Origin: Actinernus sp. WN-2022
Lineage: Eukaryota > Cnidaria > Anthozoa > Actiniaria > Actinernidae
DNA: 64,000 nt
Reading direction: 5' to 3'
Assembly: GCA_030867875.1 (NCBI GenBank)
Contig: JAOWCC010001589.1
Span: forward strand, 87,691,537-87,755,536
The position numbers and the translations under genes are program-made. The notes below the pieces were generated by a model. That model did not search any database. It had not been told where the DNA came from and saw nothing but the letters and a program-made list of their open reading frames with translations. Positions 1 through 10,724 of this stretch are shown in pieces. Position 1 is the first letter of the stretch. Every line of letters starts with the position of its first letter.

Positions 1-161
1 GTAGAGGAAATAATCAGAAATCCGCCTCAATACATTTATGTAACGGTGGTCCATTTCTTTCGGCAAACATTCACTAAGCGGATGGACTTCGACTCCTCAG
101 ATAAAGACTGAGCTTCTCGTTTCTACCGCTTCTCGTTAGGGTTGACGATCACAACCTTTAC

Positions 162-332
162 CTGTGTACTTTGCACTCGTAGTTTGTTTGTCCACAAGTT
201 CTTCAATATTGAGTTCTGACAAAACATCGTCTCTAAACGAAGCACTATGCTACTATAATCATCCTCCTGTTGGCAGTTATCGAGTCGTTGAATTGTTTCT
301 TGAACTACGGAGAATACGAACTCTGCCGCCAT
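162..332 (-). CDS. putative first coding exon of a gene running off the left edge
   Basis: On the minus strand an ATG in a good context (AAAATGGCGG) at 332 opens 57 codons that end exactly at a strong splice donor (CACAG then GTAAAG, donor at 161-160), phase 0. The peptide starts MAAEFVFSVVQETIQRLDNC and is mixed polar/hydrophobic and helical in look, with no low complexity, unlike the repeat-derived frames elsewhere. The rest of the gene would lie beyond base 1; the 161 bases left look intronic. I do not recognise the family and assign no function. The reading frame continues 12 codons past the donor to a stop, so a tiny unspliced ORF is the alternative. Confidence 0.45.
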
Positions 333-433
333 TTTGTGATCGACTGACTGTTGCGCCTGCGTTGTTTATGTCAGCGGTTCCCAAGGTCAACCGGGAAGTT
401 CGTCGAGTTGAAAATAAAAGTAGTCGACTTTCA

Positions 434-512
434 ACCTCGTCCCCAGGGTCTTCTCGGTCAGATCAATGGCGGCTATCCGAGAGAAGACCCTGGTAAAGGC
501 TGAACTGTCACG
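434..512 (+). repeat. short hairpin MITE, copy A
   Basis: Internal inverted arms CCAGGGTCTTCTCGG (443-457) and its complement near 477-493 form a hairpin. The same unit occurs inverted at 1094-1177, and flanking GTCGACTTT is shared by both copies. Confidence 0.6.
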
Positions 513-1093
513 TATTCTGATTGGCTTTCCGATTATGACGCATGGTTGTTCTAACAATGCTTTTTATTGGTCAAACGGACTGAGTCCAGAGAGAGATGAA
601 CTTCTATTTAGTTTAGATTGCTCAAATTTTATCAATAAAACGATTTTAAATAACCCTATAACACGTTGTGTAGGTAGAGCAATAGATGAAGTGCATTACT
701 GGGTAGTTTTCTGGTAAGATTCATCAGTGGGAAAGGCAGGAGAAGCCGTTAAACTTGAACATGTGCTATCGATCGCTTCGCTTCAACGCTAACGGTAAAT
801 GGACGGCTTTTTAGGATTCTCTTCTAGCTTAGATACATCCTGGTAGCTTTGTGATACCCTTCCACTGTTTCTTTCTCCAAGTAAATTCCATTTCGAACTG
901 TTTAGTAGACCTGTTTTCACTGCATCGTTCGCCGCGTGGAAATACCGTTAATCGCTTCTCGCTCACTCCGGATTGGGATACCTATGGTTTGTACACGTCA
1001 TGAAATATTCCCATATTTAGCTTGGCCGCCATCTTAGATCGCCAAATCACGTGACAAAATACTCCCAGAATCTGGGAGTATTTGATCACGTGA

Positions 1094-1177
1094 TCCAGCC
1101 TTTACCAGGGTCTTCTCTCTGAGTAGCCGCCATCTTGGATCTGACCGAGAAGACCCTGGGGACGAGGTTGGTCGACT
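1094..1177 (-). repeat. short hairpin MITE, copy B (inverted to copy A)
   Basis: Reverse-complement relative of 434-512, with the same ACCTCGTCCCCAGGGTCTTC end. Just before it, 1060-1083 is a small perfect hairpin (AATACTCCCAGA and its complement). No protein is supported here. Confidence 0.6.
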
Positions 1178-1575
1178 TTGTAATGTGAAACTCGAACGAC
1201 GAATGCATGACGTGGAGTTTAGAATGAACAGTGACAATCTCGAATTTAAAACTTGAACGACAAATATAAAACACGTATGTTGAAACCTTGATAAAGCTTA
1301 TAACATACAAAATAACAATATGAAATATTCTACTTGAGTGTAAAATTCATGTGAAGAACTTCGAATTCAAACCATGAATTTTGGCGGGGATGGTACGCCA
1401 TATTTTACCACAATTGCCGGTAATCTCGCGATCTGATTGGTCGATGTGCGGTGGTAAATGAGAGTCCAGACAACGGCGCTGACGCGAGAAAGTTATAGAC
1501 AACGCTGGCTCTTTCAAAGCTGTCACGCTTTGTAACGAAACTTCCTTGTAGGTTTTCTAATATTGTTGTAAAAAA
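1178..1575. other. spacer without supported gene
   Basis: AT-rich unique-looking DNA. No coding frame with splice signals and no clear repeat ends were seen. Confidence 0.5.
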
Positions 1576-1726
1576 CAAATTTCCTCTGGTTTTCCGTGGT
1601 GTGGACTCTTATTTACCACGATTTACGTCATCACATGGTCAAAATTTGTTGTGGACTCACTCGGCTCCGCCTTGTGAGTCCACAACAAATTTTGACCATG
1701 TGATGACGTAAATCGTGGTAAATAAG

Positions 1727-1930
1727 TGTAACAAGTTGCGTGACTTGTTTACCTACCATTTTGATTATACTAATGTACCACAGCCAATCAGAGCACGTCA
1801 CGCTTGAGTGTCTACACGTGGCAGTAAAACTACTGAGACGGTCGGCTAGAACTCGTAGGAGATCCTCAGTTGTATATGGCTTATTGTTTAGGAATAAACC
1901 ACTAGTAAAAACCCAAGACCACGTCTTACA
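1727..1930 (+). repeat. 5' LTR
   Basis: 204 bp, TGTAACAAG to TCTTACA. It contains an AATAAA hexamer (1893-1898) that would serve as the polyadenylation signal in the 3' copy. The internal sequence starts at once with TGGCGGCAGC, the TGG expected for a tRNA primer-binding site; the tRNA is not identified. Confidence 0.95.
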
Positions 1931-1978
1931 TGGCGGCAGCGGTAAACTACTAACACAGAGTAAATCAGCAACGGTGCT

Positions 1979-4549
1979 TTGGTCATTTCGAATGAAAATA
2001 TGGCCTCAGGATTTGCGTTACCGCCTCCGGCGCCTCTAGAAATACACAGCTCGAACGCTTCAGAGAAATGGAAGAAATTTCGTCTGGCATGGAGAAATTA
2101 TCTTCTCGCTACAGAATTGAACAAGAAGTCTGAACAGGTTCAAGTTGCAACCCTTCTCACAGTAATTGGAGAGGAAGCTCGTGAGGTTTTCTCTACGTTC
2201 ACAGGCTGGGCAAATGAAGGAGATGAAGCAAAGATTATCCCGGTGACCGAGAAATTTGAAGCGTATTGTATGCCACGCAGGAATGTCCCGTTTGAACGAT
2301 ACCGGTTCAATCGACGTATGCAGGAACCTGGAGAATCGTACGACCAGTACAAGACCGCCCTACGAAAGCTAGCAGAAGGATGCGATTTTGGCACAATTAC
2401 ACCGGAAGAAATCCTCAGGGACCGGGTAATATTTGGCATAAGTGACACCAAAGTGCGAGAGAGACTGCTAAGAGAAACAAATCTTAGCCTAGCTAAAACA
2501 GATGAGATTTGTCATGCGTCTGAGAGTATGCTGGCCCAAATGAGAATCGTGGGTGACACCACAGGATCTGAAGTAAATCGAACAACAGACCAAGAACGCC
2601 CGAAGTCGGTCTCTAGAAGAAATAAAAACACACGAAGACCGACACACAAAGGTCAAGGACAAGGCAAATGTGGCAACTGCGGGTATCAACATCCGGCAAA
2701 TCCGGAATCGTGTCCCGCAAAGGGAAAGGACTGCCTGAACTGTGGAATGAAAAATCACTTCGCTGCAGTGTGTAGACAAAAAGAAGTCAAAGTGACCGAA
2801 GATCCAGAAGACGATGAATCGGAAGTCTACCAAACAGAAGAGATTAAACTGGACGATTCGCAGCTAGTGTCATTGAAGCTGGAATCTGGCAGTTTCATTC
2901 GCTTTCAACCAGACACGGGGGCCCAGTGTAACGTGATACCGCTACACATATACAAAATGGCATCGAAGGATAGTCAGCTTGAGAAGGTGAAACCACTCAA
3001 AGCCGCCCTTGTCGCTTATGGGGGCTCGAAGATAAAGGTAATCGGGCAAGTACGTATACGCGTTTGGAGGGGCGAGGCTACGTGTCTACTAGACTGCCGA
3101 CTAGTGGACAGCAACGAGATTCGCCCAATCTTAGGTCGGAAGGCATGTTTAGGAATGAACATTATTGTTTACAAAGACAATGACCTGTTGAATAAACCAC
3201 AGACAGACAAAGCCCAAGTATGCGCCATAGAGGACCAGCACACCGTGTTGACCAAACAAGAGCTGCTGACAAAGTTCCCGAAGGTCTTCGGCGAGGGAAT
3301 CGGGCAGTTAGATGGCACATATAAGATACGATTCGATGAGACAGTCTCGCCAGTTAAGCATGCACCCCGACGCATTGCAGTTGCGCTCAAGCCCAAGCTT
3401 AGGGATGCTCTGGATGATCTTGTGGCCCAAGAAGTCATAGCGCCCGTGACAACGCCCACAGAGTGGATCAGCTCCATCGTGGCCGTTCCTAAAAAGAACG
3501 GAAAACTTCGTATCTGTTTAGACCCGAAGGACCTAAACCGCGCCATTCAAAGAGAGAATTATCAGCTCCCAACAATTGAAGACATTGCAACACGGCTACA
3601 TGGGGCAAAGGTCTTCACAATGATGGATGTGCGAAATGGCTTTTGGCACGTGAGCTTAGAGGAAGAATCAACCTACCTGACGACCTTCCAGACACCATTT
3701 GGCCGCTATCGGTGGAAACGCATGCCCTTTGGAATTTCCTCAGCACCAGAGGTTTTCCAGAGGAGAATGCATGAATTCATTGAAGGCCTCGACGGCATTG
3801 AGGTAGTAGCAGATGATTTTCTCGCGGTTGGGTTTGGCGACTCGTTTGAAGAAGCAACCCGGGACCACGACAGGCACCTGTTGGCATTTCTGAAGCGATG
3901 TGAAGAACGAAATGTCAGACTGAACGACGAGAAGTTCAAGCTGAGGCAGACAGAAGTGCTATTCATTGGACACACGGCGACGGACAAGGGACTCCGAGTG
4001 GACCCTGCTAAAGTTCGAGCCGTTGTTGAGATGCCAACTCCAACAGATAAAGCGGGTGTGCAGAGACTCCTTGGAGTGGCACAGTACCTCGCTAAGTTCC
4101 TCCCTCACCTGTCAGACATCACGAAACCACTAAGGGAGTTGACACAGAGTGATGTTCTGTGGTTCTGGGGTGATGCACAACAAACTGCACTTGACAGACT
4201 AAAGGATGCAGTCACGAGCACCCCTGTACTGCGTTACTACAACATAGACGAAGAAGTGACCCTACAGTGTGACGCATCGCAATCAGGACTAGGTGCTGCT
4301 ATGATGCAAAACGGTCAGCCAGTCGCTTATGCGTCGCGAGCATTGACGCCAGCGGAAACACGATATGCGCAGATCGAAAAAGAGTTGCTTGCGATAGTCT
4401 TCGCTTGTGATCGTTTTGAAGCCTATGTGTATGGCCGCGAACTGGTCAACATTGAAAGCGATCACAAGCCACTGGAGCCTATTTTCCTAAAGCCGCTGTC
4501 TTCAGCTCCATCGCGTCTGCAGCGCATGCTCTTGCGACTGCAGAAATAG
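1979..4549 (+). CDS. gag-protease-reverse transcriptase-RNase H polyprotein, cut short by a frameshift
   Basis: This single 856-codon frame makes the capsid-like and replicative part of the LTR element. Visible in order: a gag region (about 1-230); two zinc knuckles, the second C-x2-C-x4-H-x4-C at about residues 252-265; an aspartic protease with DTG at 312-314; an RT with the active-site tetrad VADD at 610-613 (in place of the usual Y-x-D-D); and an RNase H catalytic Asp at 765 (CDAS). Gag and pol share one frame with no gag stop. The frame stops at 4547-4549, just before the end of RNase H; homologous-looking sequence continues at 4548 in another frame, so a small deletion is the likely cause. 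The first ATG may be residue 1 or the nearby Met 8. If translated, the product would lack integrase. Confidence 0.92.
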   Translation: MVISNENMASGFALPPPAPLEIHSSNASEKWKKFRLAWRNYLLATELNKKSEQVQVATLLTVIGEEAREVFSTFTGWANEGDEAKIIPVTEKFEAYCMPRRNVPFERYRFNRRMQEPGESYDQYKTALRKLAEGCDFGTITPEEILRDRVIFGISDTKVRERLLRETNLSLAKTDEICHASESMLAQMRIVGDTTGSEVNRTTDQERPKSVSRRNKNTRRPTHKGQGQGKCGNCGYQHPANPESCPAKGKDCLNCGMKNHFAAVCRQKEVKVTEDPEDDESEVYQTEEIKLDDSQLVSLKLESGSFIRFQPDTGAQCNVIPLHIYKMASKDSQLEKVKPLKAALVAYGGSKIKVIGQVRIRVWRGEATCLLDCRLVDSNEIRPILGRKACLGMNIIVYKDNDLLNKPQTDKAQVCAIEDQHTVLTKQELLTKFPKVFGEGIGQLDGTYKIRFDETVSPVKHAPRRIAVALKPKLRDALDDLVAQEVIAPVTTPTEWISSIVAVPKKNGKLRICLDPKDLNRAIQRENYQLPTIEDIATRLHGAKVFTMMDVRNGFWHVSLEEESTYLTTFQTPFGRYRWKRMPFGISSAPEVFQRRMHEFIEGLDGIEVVADDFLAVGFGDSFEEATRDHDRHLLAFLKRCEERNVRLNDEKFKLRQTEVLFIGHTATDKGLRVDPAKVRAVVEMPTPTDKAGVQRLLGVAQYLAKFLPHLSDITKPLRELTQSDVLWFWGDAQQTALDRLKDAVTSTPVLRYYNIDEEVTLQCDASQSGLGAAMMQNGQPVAYASRALTPAETRYAQIEKELLAIVFACDRFEAYVYGRELVNIESDHKPLEPIFLKPLSSAPSRLQRMLLRLQK

Positions 4550-4580
4550 TCTGCACGTCAGATACAAGAAAGGGAAAGAC

Positions 4581-5993
4581 ATGCACCTTGCAGACACGCT
4601 GAGTCGAGCGTATCTTCCGGAAGTCAACACATGCGCCTTCACCAGAGAGTTGGAGGATATCGATCATCGTACTTGGCTTCCAGTGACCGAAGACCGATGG
4701 CAGCAGCTAAAGAACGCTGCGGCTGATGATCCTGTACAGCAAAGGCTCCGCGCGGTCATAATGCAAGGCTGGCCAGACAACAGAGCTGAGGTACCAGAGT
4801 ACGCACAGGCTTACTTTGACGTGCGCGACTCACTAACCATACAGGATGAGCTGATATTTAAAGGACAACTACTGGTGGTCCCAACAGTCATGCGCAAGCA
4901 ACTGATCGAAGAAATTCATTCAACACACATAGGCATCGAAGCATGCATACGAAGGGCAAGAGATATCTTCTACTGGCCACGCATGGCAACAGAGCTCAAA
5001 GATTACATTGCCAAGTGCGACATATGTCTCGCGCATCGCAGTGGTCAAGGGAAAGAGCCCCTCATGCAACATGAGCTTGTCGCCCGCCCATGGGCTAAAG
5101 TCTGCGCTGATCTCTGCGACTTTGATAACCGAACAATGTTAGTTATGTGCGACTATTACAGTAACTACATTGAAGTAGCCCGTCTAACTACAACAACGTC
5201 CCGCAGTGTGATCAAGGAAATGAAGGCAGTGTTTGCTAGGTTCGGGGTTCCAGACACCCTTATCACAGATAATGGGCCTCAGTTTTCATCTGCGGAGTTT
5301 GCTGTGTTCGCAAAAACATGGAGGTTTGAACACAAGACCTCTTCACCACACTACCCCCAGTCAAATGGAAAGGCTGAGAATGCTGTCAAGACAGTGAAGA
5401 GACTGTTCTCCAAGTGCAAGGAAGCCGGAAAGTCAGAGTTTCAGGCACTACTAGACTGGCGCAACACGCCCTCTGCAGGAATCGGTACCAGCCCAGCCCA
5501 GCGTCTCATGGGACGGAGGTGCAAGACACTTCTTCCAGTTGCCGGCTCTCTGCTGCAGCCACAATTTGCAACGGAAGAAGATACCCGTGCTCTGATTGGA
5601 GTCAAGCAACGCCAACAACACTATTACGACAAGCATAGCAAACCCTTGGATCCAATCAGCATTGGAGAAACAGTCCGCATGAAACTCCCCGGGCAGAACA
5701 GATGGGATGCAGGCACATGCACAGGTCAAGTTGGACCCAGGAGTTACGAAGTCAAGGTCGGTCCCGGAATCTACAGACGTAACCGGAGACAGCTTGTCAG
5801 TACGGGTGAGCAGCATCTAGGTCTACAACAGCAGGACCCAGTACCCGATGACCGCTCACAGGATATCACAGCTGAACCGATGGAAGGACCACCAGACGAA
5901 CCGGCTAGTGCGAGCCGTGAACCAACCACACTGAGACGATCAGCACGGAAGGGCAAAGCCCCAGAGTGGCATAAGGATTATCACATCCCTTGA
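4581..5993 (+). CDS. integrase part of the pol polyprotein, in a shifted frame
   Basis: 470 codons continuing the same element after the frameshift; the Met at 4581 is internal to the original polyprotein, not a true start. Integrase features: an HHCC zinc-binding domain (H113, H116, C146, C149) and a DDE core with D177, D230 and E266, the last two separated by exactly 35 residues. A C-terminal chromatin/DNA-binding tail follows, rich in Arg and Pro. It inserts retroelement cDNA into chromosomes. All catalytic residues are present, so only the frame break separates it from RT. Confidence 0.92.
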   Translation: MHLADTLSRAYLPEVNTCAFTRELEDIDHRTWLPVTEDRWQQLKNAAADDPVQQRLRAVIMQGWPDNRAEVPEYAQAYFDVRDSLTIQDELIFKGQLLVVPTVMRKQLIEEIHSTHIGIEACIRRARDIFYWPRMATELKDYIAKCDICLAHRSGQGKEPLMQHELVARPWAKVCADLCDFDNRTMLVMCDYYSNYIEVARLTTTTSRSVIKEMKAVFARFGVPDTLITDNGPQFSSAEFAVFAKTWRFEHKTSSPHYPQSNGKAENAVKTVKRLFSKCKEAGKSEFQALLDWRNTPSAGIGTSPAQRLMGRRCKTLLPVAGSLLQPQFATEEDTRALIGVKQRQQHYYDKHSKPLDPISIGETVRMKLPGQNRWDAGTCTGQVGPRSYEVKVGPGIYRRNRRQLVSTGEQHLGLQQQDPVPDDRSQDITAEPMEGPPDEPASASREPTTLRRSARKGKAPEWHKDYHIP

Positions 5994-6054
5994 CTATGTC
6001 ATCAGTTTAGAGACTGTAGACATTATTTTATGTTACATGTATGTTTGTTCGGTT

Positions 6055-6067
6055 AGAAAAAGGAAGA
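6055..6067 (+). other. polypurine tract of the LTR element
   Basis: An uninterrupted run of A and G directly abuts the 3' LTR, the standard primer site for plus-strand DNA synthesis. Confidence 0.8.
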
Positions 6068-6271
6068 TGTAACAAGTTGCGTGACTTGTTTACCTACCAT
6101 TTTCATTATACTAATGTACCACAGCCAATCAGAGCACGTCACGCTTGAGTGTCTACACGTGGCAGTAAAACTACTGAGACGGTCGGCTAGAACTCGTAGG
6201 AGATCCTCAGTTGTATATGGCTTATTGTTTAGGAATAAACCACTAGTAAAAACCCAAGACCACGTCTTACA
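6068..6271 (+). repeat. 3' LTR
   Basis: 204 bp, identical to the 5' LTR except one base. It is followed by the target duplication ATAAG at 6272-6276. Confidence 0.95.
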
Positions 6272-6314
6272 ATAAGAGTCCACACCACGGAAAACCAGAG
6301 GAAATTTGCTAATT

Positions 6315-6494
6315 CACAACCACTAAGAAGTGATTGCAGATACCTCCCCTGACGTCATGTAATTAGCATTTTGGATATTAAAACCTTAACTCAGCGGCAC
6401 AACATTCAAAGCAAAATATATTTTACCATTCTACTATTCACTTGATTTAGAATTAATATCTAAAATTAAAAAAAATTGTTCATACGCACTTTAA
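6315..6494. repeat. half copy of the AAAGTGCCTATGAA-ended foldback family
   Basis: Matches one arm of the fuller copies at 16301-16702 and 29569-30032, including the CCCTGACGTCATGTAATTAG core and the CACTTTAA end. It directly abuts the end of the split palindrome. Confidence 0.75.
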
Positions 6495-7189
6495 GTCAGA
6501 GTGCCCTGATGCCAACAAAATGGAATATAAATTGGCCGTGCCGTTACCAAACTAAATGATACTATTCCAATTTTGCCTATTCTCCTTCCCTCAGGGGTCG
6601 ACCCCGCCAAATATCATTTTCCAAGCTATTTTGGTCTGACAGGGTGAAGGTTTTGAAAAGCTGGAGTAGCAAAAGAGTGACACCCTAACCAAATTTACAG
6701 AAAACACTTTCCCTTATGCAACAAAACGGGATACACTTTAATATGTAGGTACACATCAAATTTATGTATTCTTTTCCATCCTTTTCCCCAAGATTTTCAG
6801 CAGCATTCTACATTCAGTGCATAATTATTTTAGGTATTTAACAATGACAGTTTTTTTTTAGAAATGCGAGTACATTTAAAGGAGCTGTGTCACGGTGAGA
6901 GACACGCCTATGTTCCGGGCCGGAACAAAATTATTTTCAGTGATTTTCATAAAATGGTTGAAATCAAATGTTAAAAATGACTAACAAACTGTGCATACTA
7001 GTCTTCAAGGAAAATATTGCATATCCTTTCAATCAAGTGTTAATAGAACATTGATCCAGACATGCGCAAAACCATGACACAGTGCCTTTAACCATAAGAG
7101 AAATAATCCAATTCGTAGTTGTTGACTGCCATTTTGAAAGGTAACCAAGCCTTTGGTGATGTCGAGGCTACAAGCCTCTCTGAAAAAAA
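6495..7189. other. spacer without supported gene
   Basis: AT-rich, with several homopolymer runs. No convincing coding frame or repeat boundary seen. Confidence 0.5.
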
Positions 7190-7423
7190 CGGAACCTGAA
7201 ACAACCATAAGAGGCTGATCAAAGCCAGGATTGAATTGGAATTTCGCATCTTGGTTTTTGTCGTGGAGGAAAACCGGAGAACCGGGGAGAAAAACCCTCA
7301 AAGCAAGGGCAAGATACCAACAAACTCAACTCACATATGGCGCTCACTCACTAGTGTCCAGGAATCGAACCTGGGCCACAGAGGTGAGAGGCAAAGCGCT
7401 TAACCACTGTGCCACCCGGCTCC
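7190..7423 (-). mobile_element. tRNA-derived SINE
   Basis: The minus strand reads GGAGCCGGGTGGCACAGTGG from 7423, a box A promoter, and GGTTCGATTCC (7371-7361), a box B, at tRNA-like spacing. A tRNA-unrelated body follows (CCGGTTTTCCTCC). The 3' end is uncertain. It is not a tRNA gene: the acceptor stem does not close. Confidence 0.75.
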
Positions 7424-8974
7424 TTTCAACAACTATGCATGCCAATAGAAGTGATGTACTTTCCCAAAAAATGATTAAAATCAGATTTAAAAAAAAGCTA
7501 GCACACCGTTGCCCATAACTGTGGAAATTTCTCAGCAGTGCTGGCGTAGACTAAACATACAACACACAAAGTACTATCCTTACATGCTTATTATCTCCTC
7601 CTTTCTAACTTGTTCTATTTGCTGTTACCAACTAGAGTCCATTACCAGGAGCATCCATCTTTGTTTCCAGATCAGGCTATTCTTTGGATGTTGCAAAAAA
7701 CAAAACAATGAGAAGCCTTGTGAACAGTAATTTTATGCATCAATGTACTAGGCAAACAATACTTCCTAATGATTGACGAAGAGGTATTGTTATTGCATAC
7801 AATGAGAAAACTTCAACTTGTGAAAAAATAAGCATCTTCTCAGCCTTCCGCTTGGGGGTATGGGACTTATATATTCACCTTGGGTGTTCTAAAATAACCT
7901 GATCTGGGAATGTGCTGATTTATAGACCAACTATGGGAGATGGACGCTCCTGGTAATGTGCTCCTGCCCACACCCATTTTACACTGACCAGGGTTTTAAT
8001 TTATTTGAAAAATGGTGTTAAAAGCATCAAAGGTTCACATGGGTAACCCACAGGTCGACACAGGTAACCCACACAGATAACCCAGACAGGTAACCCACAG
8101 AAGTAGCTGACAGTACAAGCTTGAGTACCCGTCAGAGGTTCGACAGTAGCTGGCATCCATTCAAATCCCTGAACTCTCAATGCCACACAACATTTATTGG
8201 ATACAATCCAGAGGGAGATATGAGTATTATGGACTGTGTAGCACAATAATATTGAAACAAGGCTTTTTGTCATTATTGTTCAGGCTCTTCTTTGGAGGAG
8301 CCTTGATCTGGCTCTTGATCAGTTCTTTTTTGCATACTTGATACAAGTGATGTTTTCCATTTCTCTTCTGATATGACTTTAGCCCATTCAGGTATACAAG
8401 AACTTGGTAGTGTGATATTACACATTACTTGTCGTATTAAGTCTGCTTGATCTGTGTTGATAAGAAATTATGTTGAATATTGTATACATCCTATTCCCAC
8501 TAAACATTATAAATTAAGCGTATATAGTCCAGCGATAAGCAGAGCTCCAAGTAGATACTGTTTCATTTATTTGATAAAGTTGTCTTTAATGTGAGCGAAA
8601 ATCTTAGCATGATATTTCAATATACTTACCCATTTTGATCAGATGGTTACTGAAAAAATGTGTAAGCTAAGGTTCAAACAGGCAGCTAACCAGCACTAAC
8701 CAGTGTCCAATTGTGTTTCCCTTGTACTTTGTTCATCACCTCTAAAACTTGATGCTTCATTACAACTATCACAGCTATCTGATGACTGAGGTTCACCTTC
8801 AATATCAATGCTATTATTCTGAAAGAATGAACAATTTAAATCATTTAAAACAAATTAAACATTTCCCCAATGAAACATTTATGCTTACTACTTTTTACAT
8901 GGGTGAAACCAAGAACAAAAAGTTGCAAACTTGAGAAAGTCAGTTACCAAGGGAGTGAAAGGTACCAGAGATTA
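7424..8974. other. spacer with a small CAGGTAACCCA minisatellite
   Basis: About 8035-8100 holds roughly four imperfect copies of a unit containing GGTAACCCA. The rest is AT-rich with no supported gene. Confidence 0.5.
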
Positions 8975-9140
8975 TAGCCTATTCCAGGTACTCAATTAGT
9001 GGGGAAGGGCGCACAAGAAAAAGTGAGACAAAAAGAAAGAAGAGAGAGACAGAGGAAGACTGGGCGAGTCAACCTCTGCTTTTTTTTACCTCTCTTTTTT
9101 CTTTTCCCCTTCCCCACTATCTGAGAGCCTGGAACAGGCA
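8975..9140. repeat. MITE with AGCCTATTCCAGG ends
   Basis: Imperfect inverted ends AGCCTATTCCAGGTACTC and its counterpart near 9120-9140 flank a purine-rich then pyrimidine-rich centre, so the whole can fold back. Confidence 0.6.
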
Positions 9141-9225
9141 TAATATGCCATGTACTGATTGGTTAAATTGCATCTTTGGATAAATTCTTGAAACCAATAA
9201 GAAATTAGCTACCAAATGCAAAGCA

Positions 9226-10172
9226 ATGCTACTTTACAGGGGCACATTCACTGGACCATTGGCATTAATGACCATAGGAGGATCAAGTATTAAATGGGTA
9301 ACCCATACTAGACTTTTAGGCTTAACTGTAGACAACAAGCTAAGTTGGACTGAGCACACCTGTAATATCAGAAAGAACTTCGCAAATAAGTTAAACTTAA
9401 TCAAAAGATGTAAATTTCTACCAAGGCAGGTACTTTTAAATTTATACTTCAAAGTAATACTCCCGTCTATAAATTACGGTATCGCCGTGTGGGGAGGTTT
9501 AAACTGTCAGGACAACTTTAAGGCCCTGGAAATCCTTCATTGTAGGGCGGCTAAAATCATTTACCATCTCCCTAGAGACATGCCCACTGATGAGGTCCTA
9601 ACAAAGACGGATGGGGCACACTACATTTAGGCTACAAAATCTCTATTCTCAAGTTAATGTATAAAATGTATTATAATATTACCCCATCACGTATGATAAC
9701 ACATATAAATAAGCGCAAATCAAAATACAACCTTAGGGGAGTTAACTAATTAGTCACTCTTCGATTTAATTCGAACATTATGAAATACTCAATAGCCCAC
9801 AGAGGATCTGTGCTGTGGAACGCCCTCCCACGTAAATGCCACCAAACGACCACTATTTCAGCCTTCACCGAAACTGCTTCCAAATATGATCTGATAAGAA
9901 ATCTTGACTTTACGGAAATATCTGTGCAAACTAATAGAAACGTAAGAGATATTTAAGATTTTAGGTCTTAGGCTTAGATTTAGCATCATCAGCTCTATTT
10001 ATTGGTATTAATTATTATAATTCCAGTTATTGTTATATACTAGCATTATTTAATATAAGTAGTATTAGTATCTTAGTTTTACAAATTACATTTATGTTAA
10101 GTCAAGACCCCACAAGCTCCAAGCTTTAAACTTTATCGTGGATAAATAATGGTCATTGGTTGATTGATTGAG
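9226..10172 (+). mobile_element. 5'-truncated non-LTR retrotransposon (LINE) 3' end
   Basis: An open frame at 9226-9630 encodes the RT thumb and post-RT region, with the recognisable run RLLGLTVDNKLSW, then ILPSINYGIAVWG and ALEILHCRAAKIIY. Similar sequence continues past stops to about 9955 (SIAHRGSVLWNALP). The end carries short TTGATTGA repeats at about 10150-10170, a typical CR1/L2-like tail. No polymerase active site remains, so this is a dead 5'-truncated copy. Confidence 0.85.
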
Positions 10173-10675
10173 CTACCAGGATCTTGGTAGAGTATGTTAA
10201 ATCTGTTCTAATTTAAATTAATATAAACCAACTAGTGGACTATTACAAATCCTGCATTCTGATTGGCTACCCTACTATATATTAGGTCTATTTGTGATAG
10301 CCCATGGTTGAGAAAAACCGCACACATATTTTCACGAAATATTTGTTTAACTTCAACTTGTTTCTTTCTATTATTTTCTGTCCGACTAGTTAGTTTATAC
10401 TAACATGGGCTACAAGTTAAATAGCCTATTCAGGCTGTGGGTTAAGTATGTGAATATATAAGGTAGTTTGTAATGCAAAAAGGATGTGCACAGAGTGATG
10501 TGCAATAATTATACCATCCAACCACAAAGTTATAGGTTCTCCATTTAGCAGCTTTTTGAAATCGTGATTGGTACATCAACATTAACTAAATGCTAATGTG
10601 TGCTCGACAAATGTGTCTTATACCTTCTGTTAATTTCATGATTCATTGTAATAGCTGAACTATTGGCCTTGTCTA

Positions 10676-10724
10676 ATAATAATAATAATAATAACAACAA
10701 CAACAACAATAATAATAGTAATAA
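10676..10724. repeat. TAA/AAC microsatellite
   Basis: Runs of AAT then AAC then AAT triplets. Confidence 0.9.

Larger units (their letters stand above)
1727..6271 (+). mobile_element. Ty3/Gypsy LTR retrotransposon, near-complete, recently inserted
   Basis: This is a 4,545-bp element with two 204-bp LTRs starting TG and ending CA, differing at one base (G/C, at 1763 versus 6104). It is flanked by the 5-bp duplication ATAAG (1722-1726 and 6272-6276). A polypurine tract precedes the 3' LTR. Internal order is gag, protease, RT, RNase H, then integrase; integrase after RNase H is the Ty3/Gypsy order. There is no envelope-like ORF. A frameshift near 4547 splits pol. One LTR difference means insertion was recent, so the frameshift is young too, or was carried by the source copy or introduced in sequencing. 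The clade within Ty3/Gypsy is not determined; Mag-like is a guess. Confidence 0.95.
1576..6308. repeat. palindromic element split by the LTR retrotransposon
   Basis: The left arm starts at 1576 (CAAATTTCCTCTGG). The arm turns at about 1665-1677, and the right arm runs to 1726, is cut by the LTR element, then resumes after the target duplication and ends at 6308 (CCAGAGGAAATTTG). Removing the insertion and one ATAAG restores an almost perfect palindrome of about 180 bases. No TIR superfamily is recognised. Confidence 0.8.

Noticed and set aside
7361..7423. Possible tRNA gene
   Set aside because: Box A and B are present but the acceptor arm does not pair and a SINE body follows.
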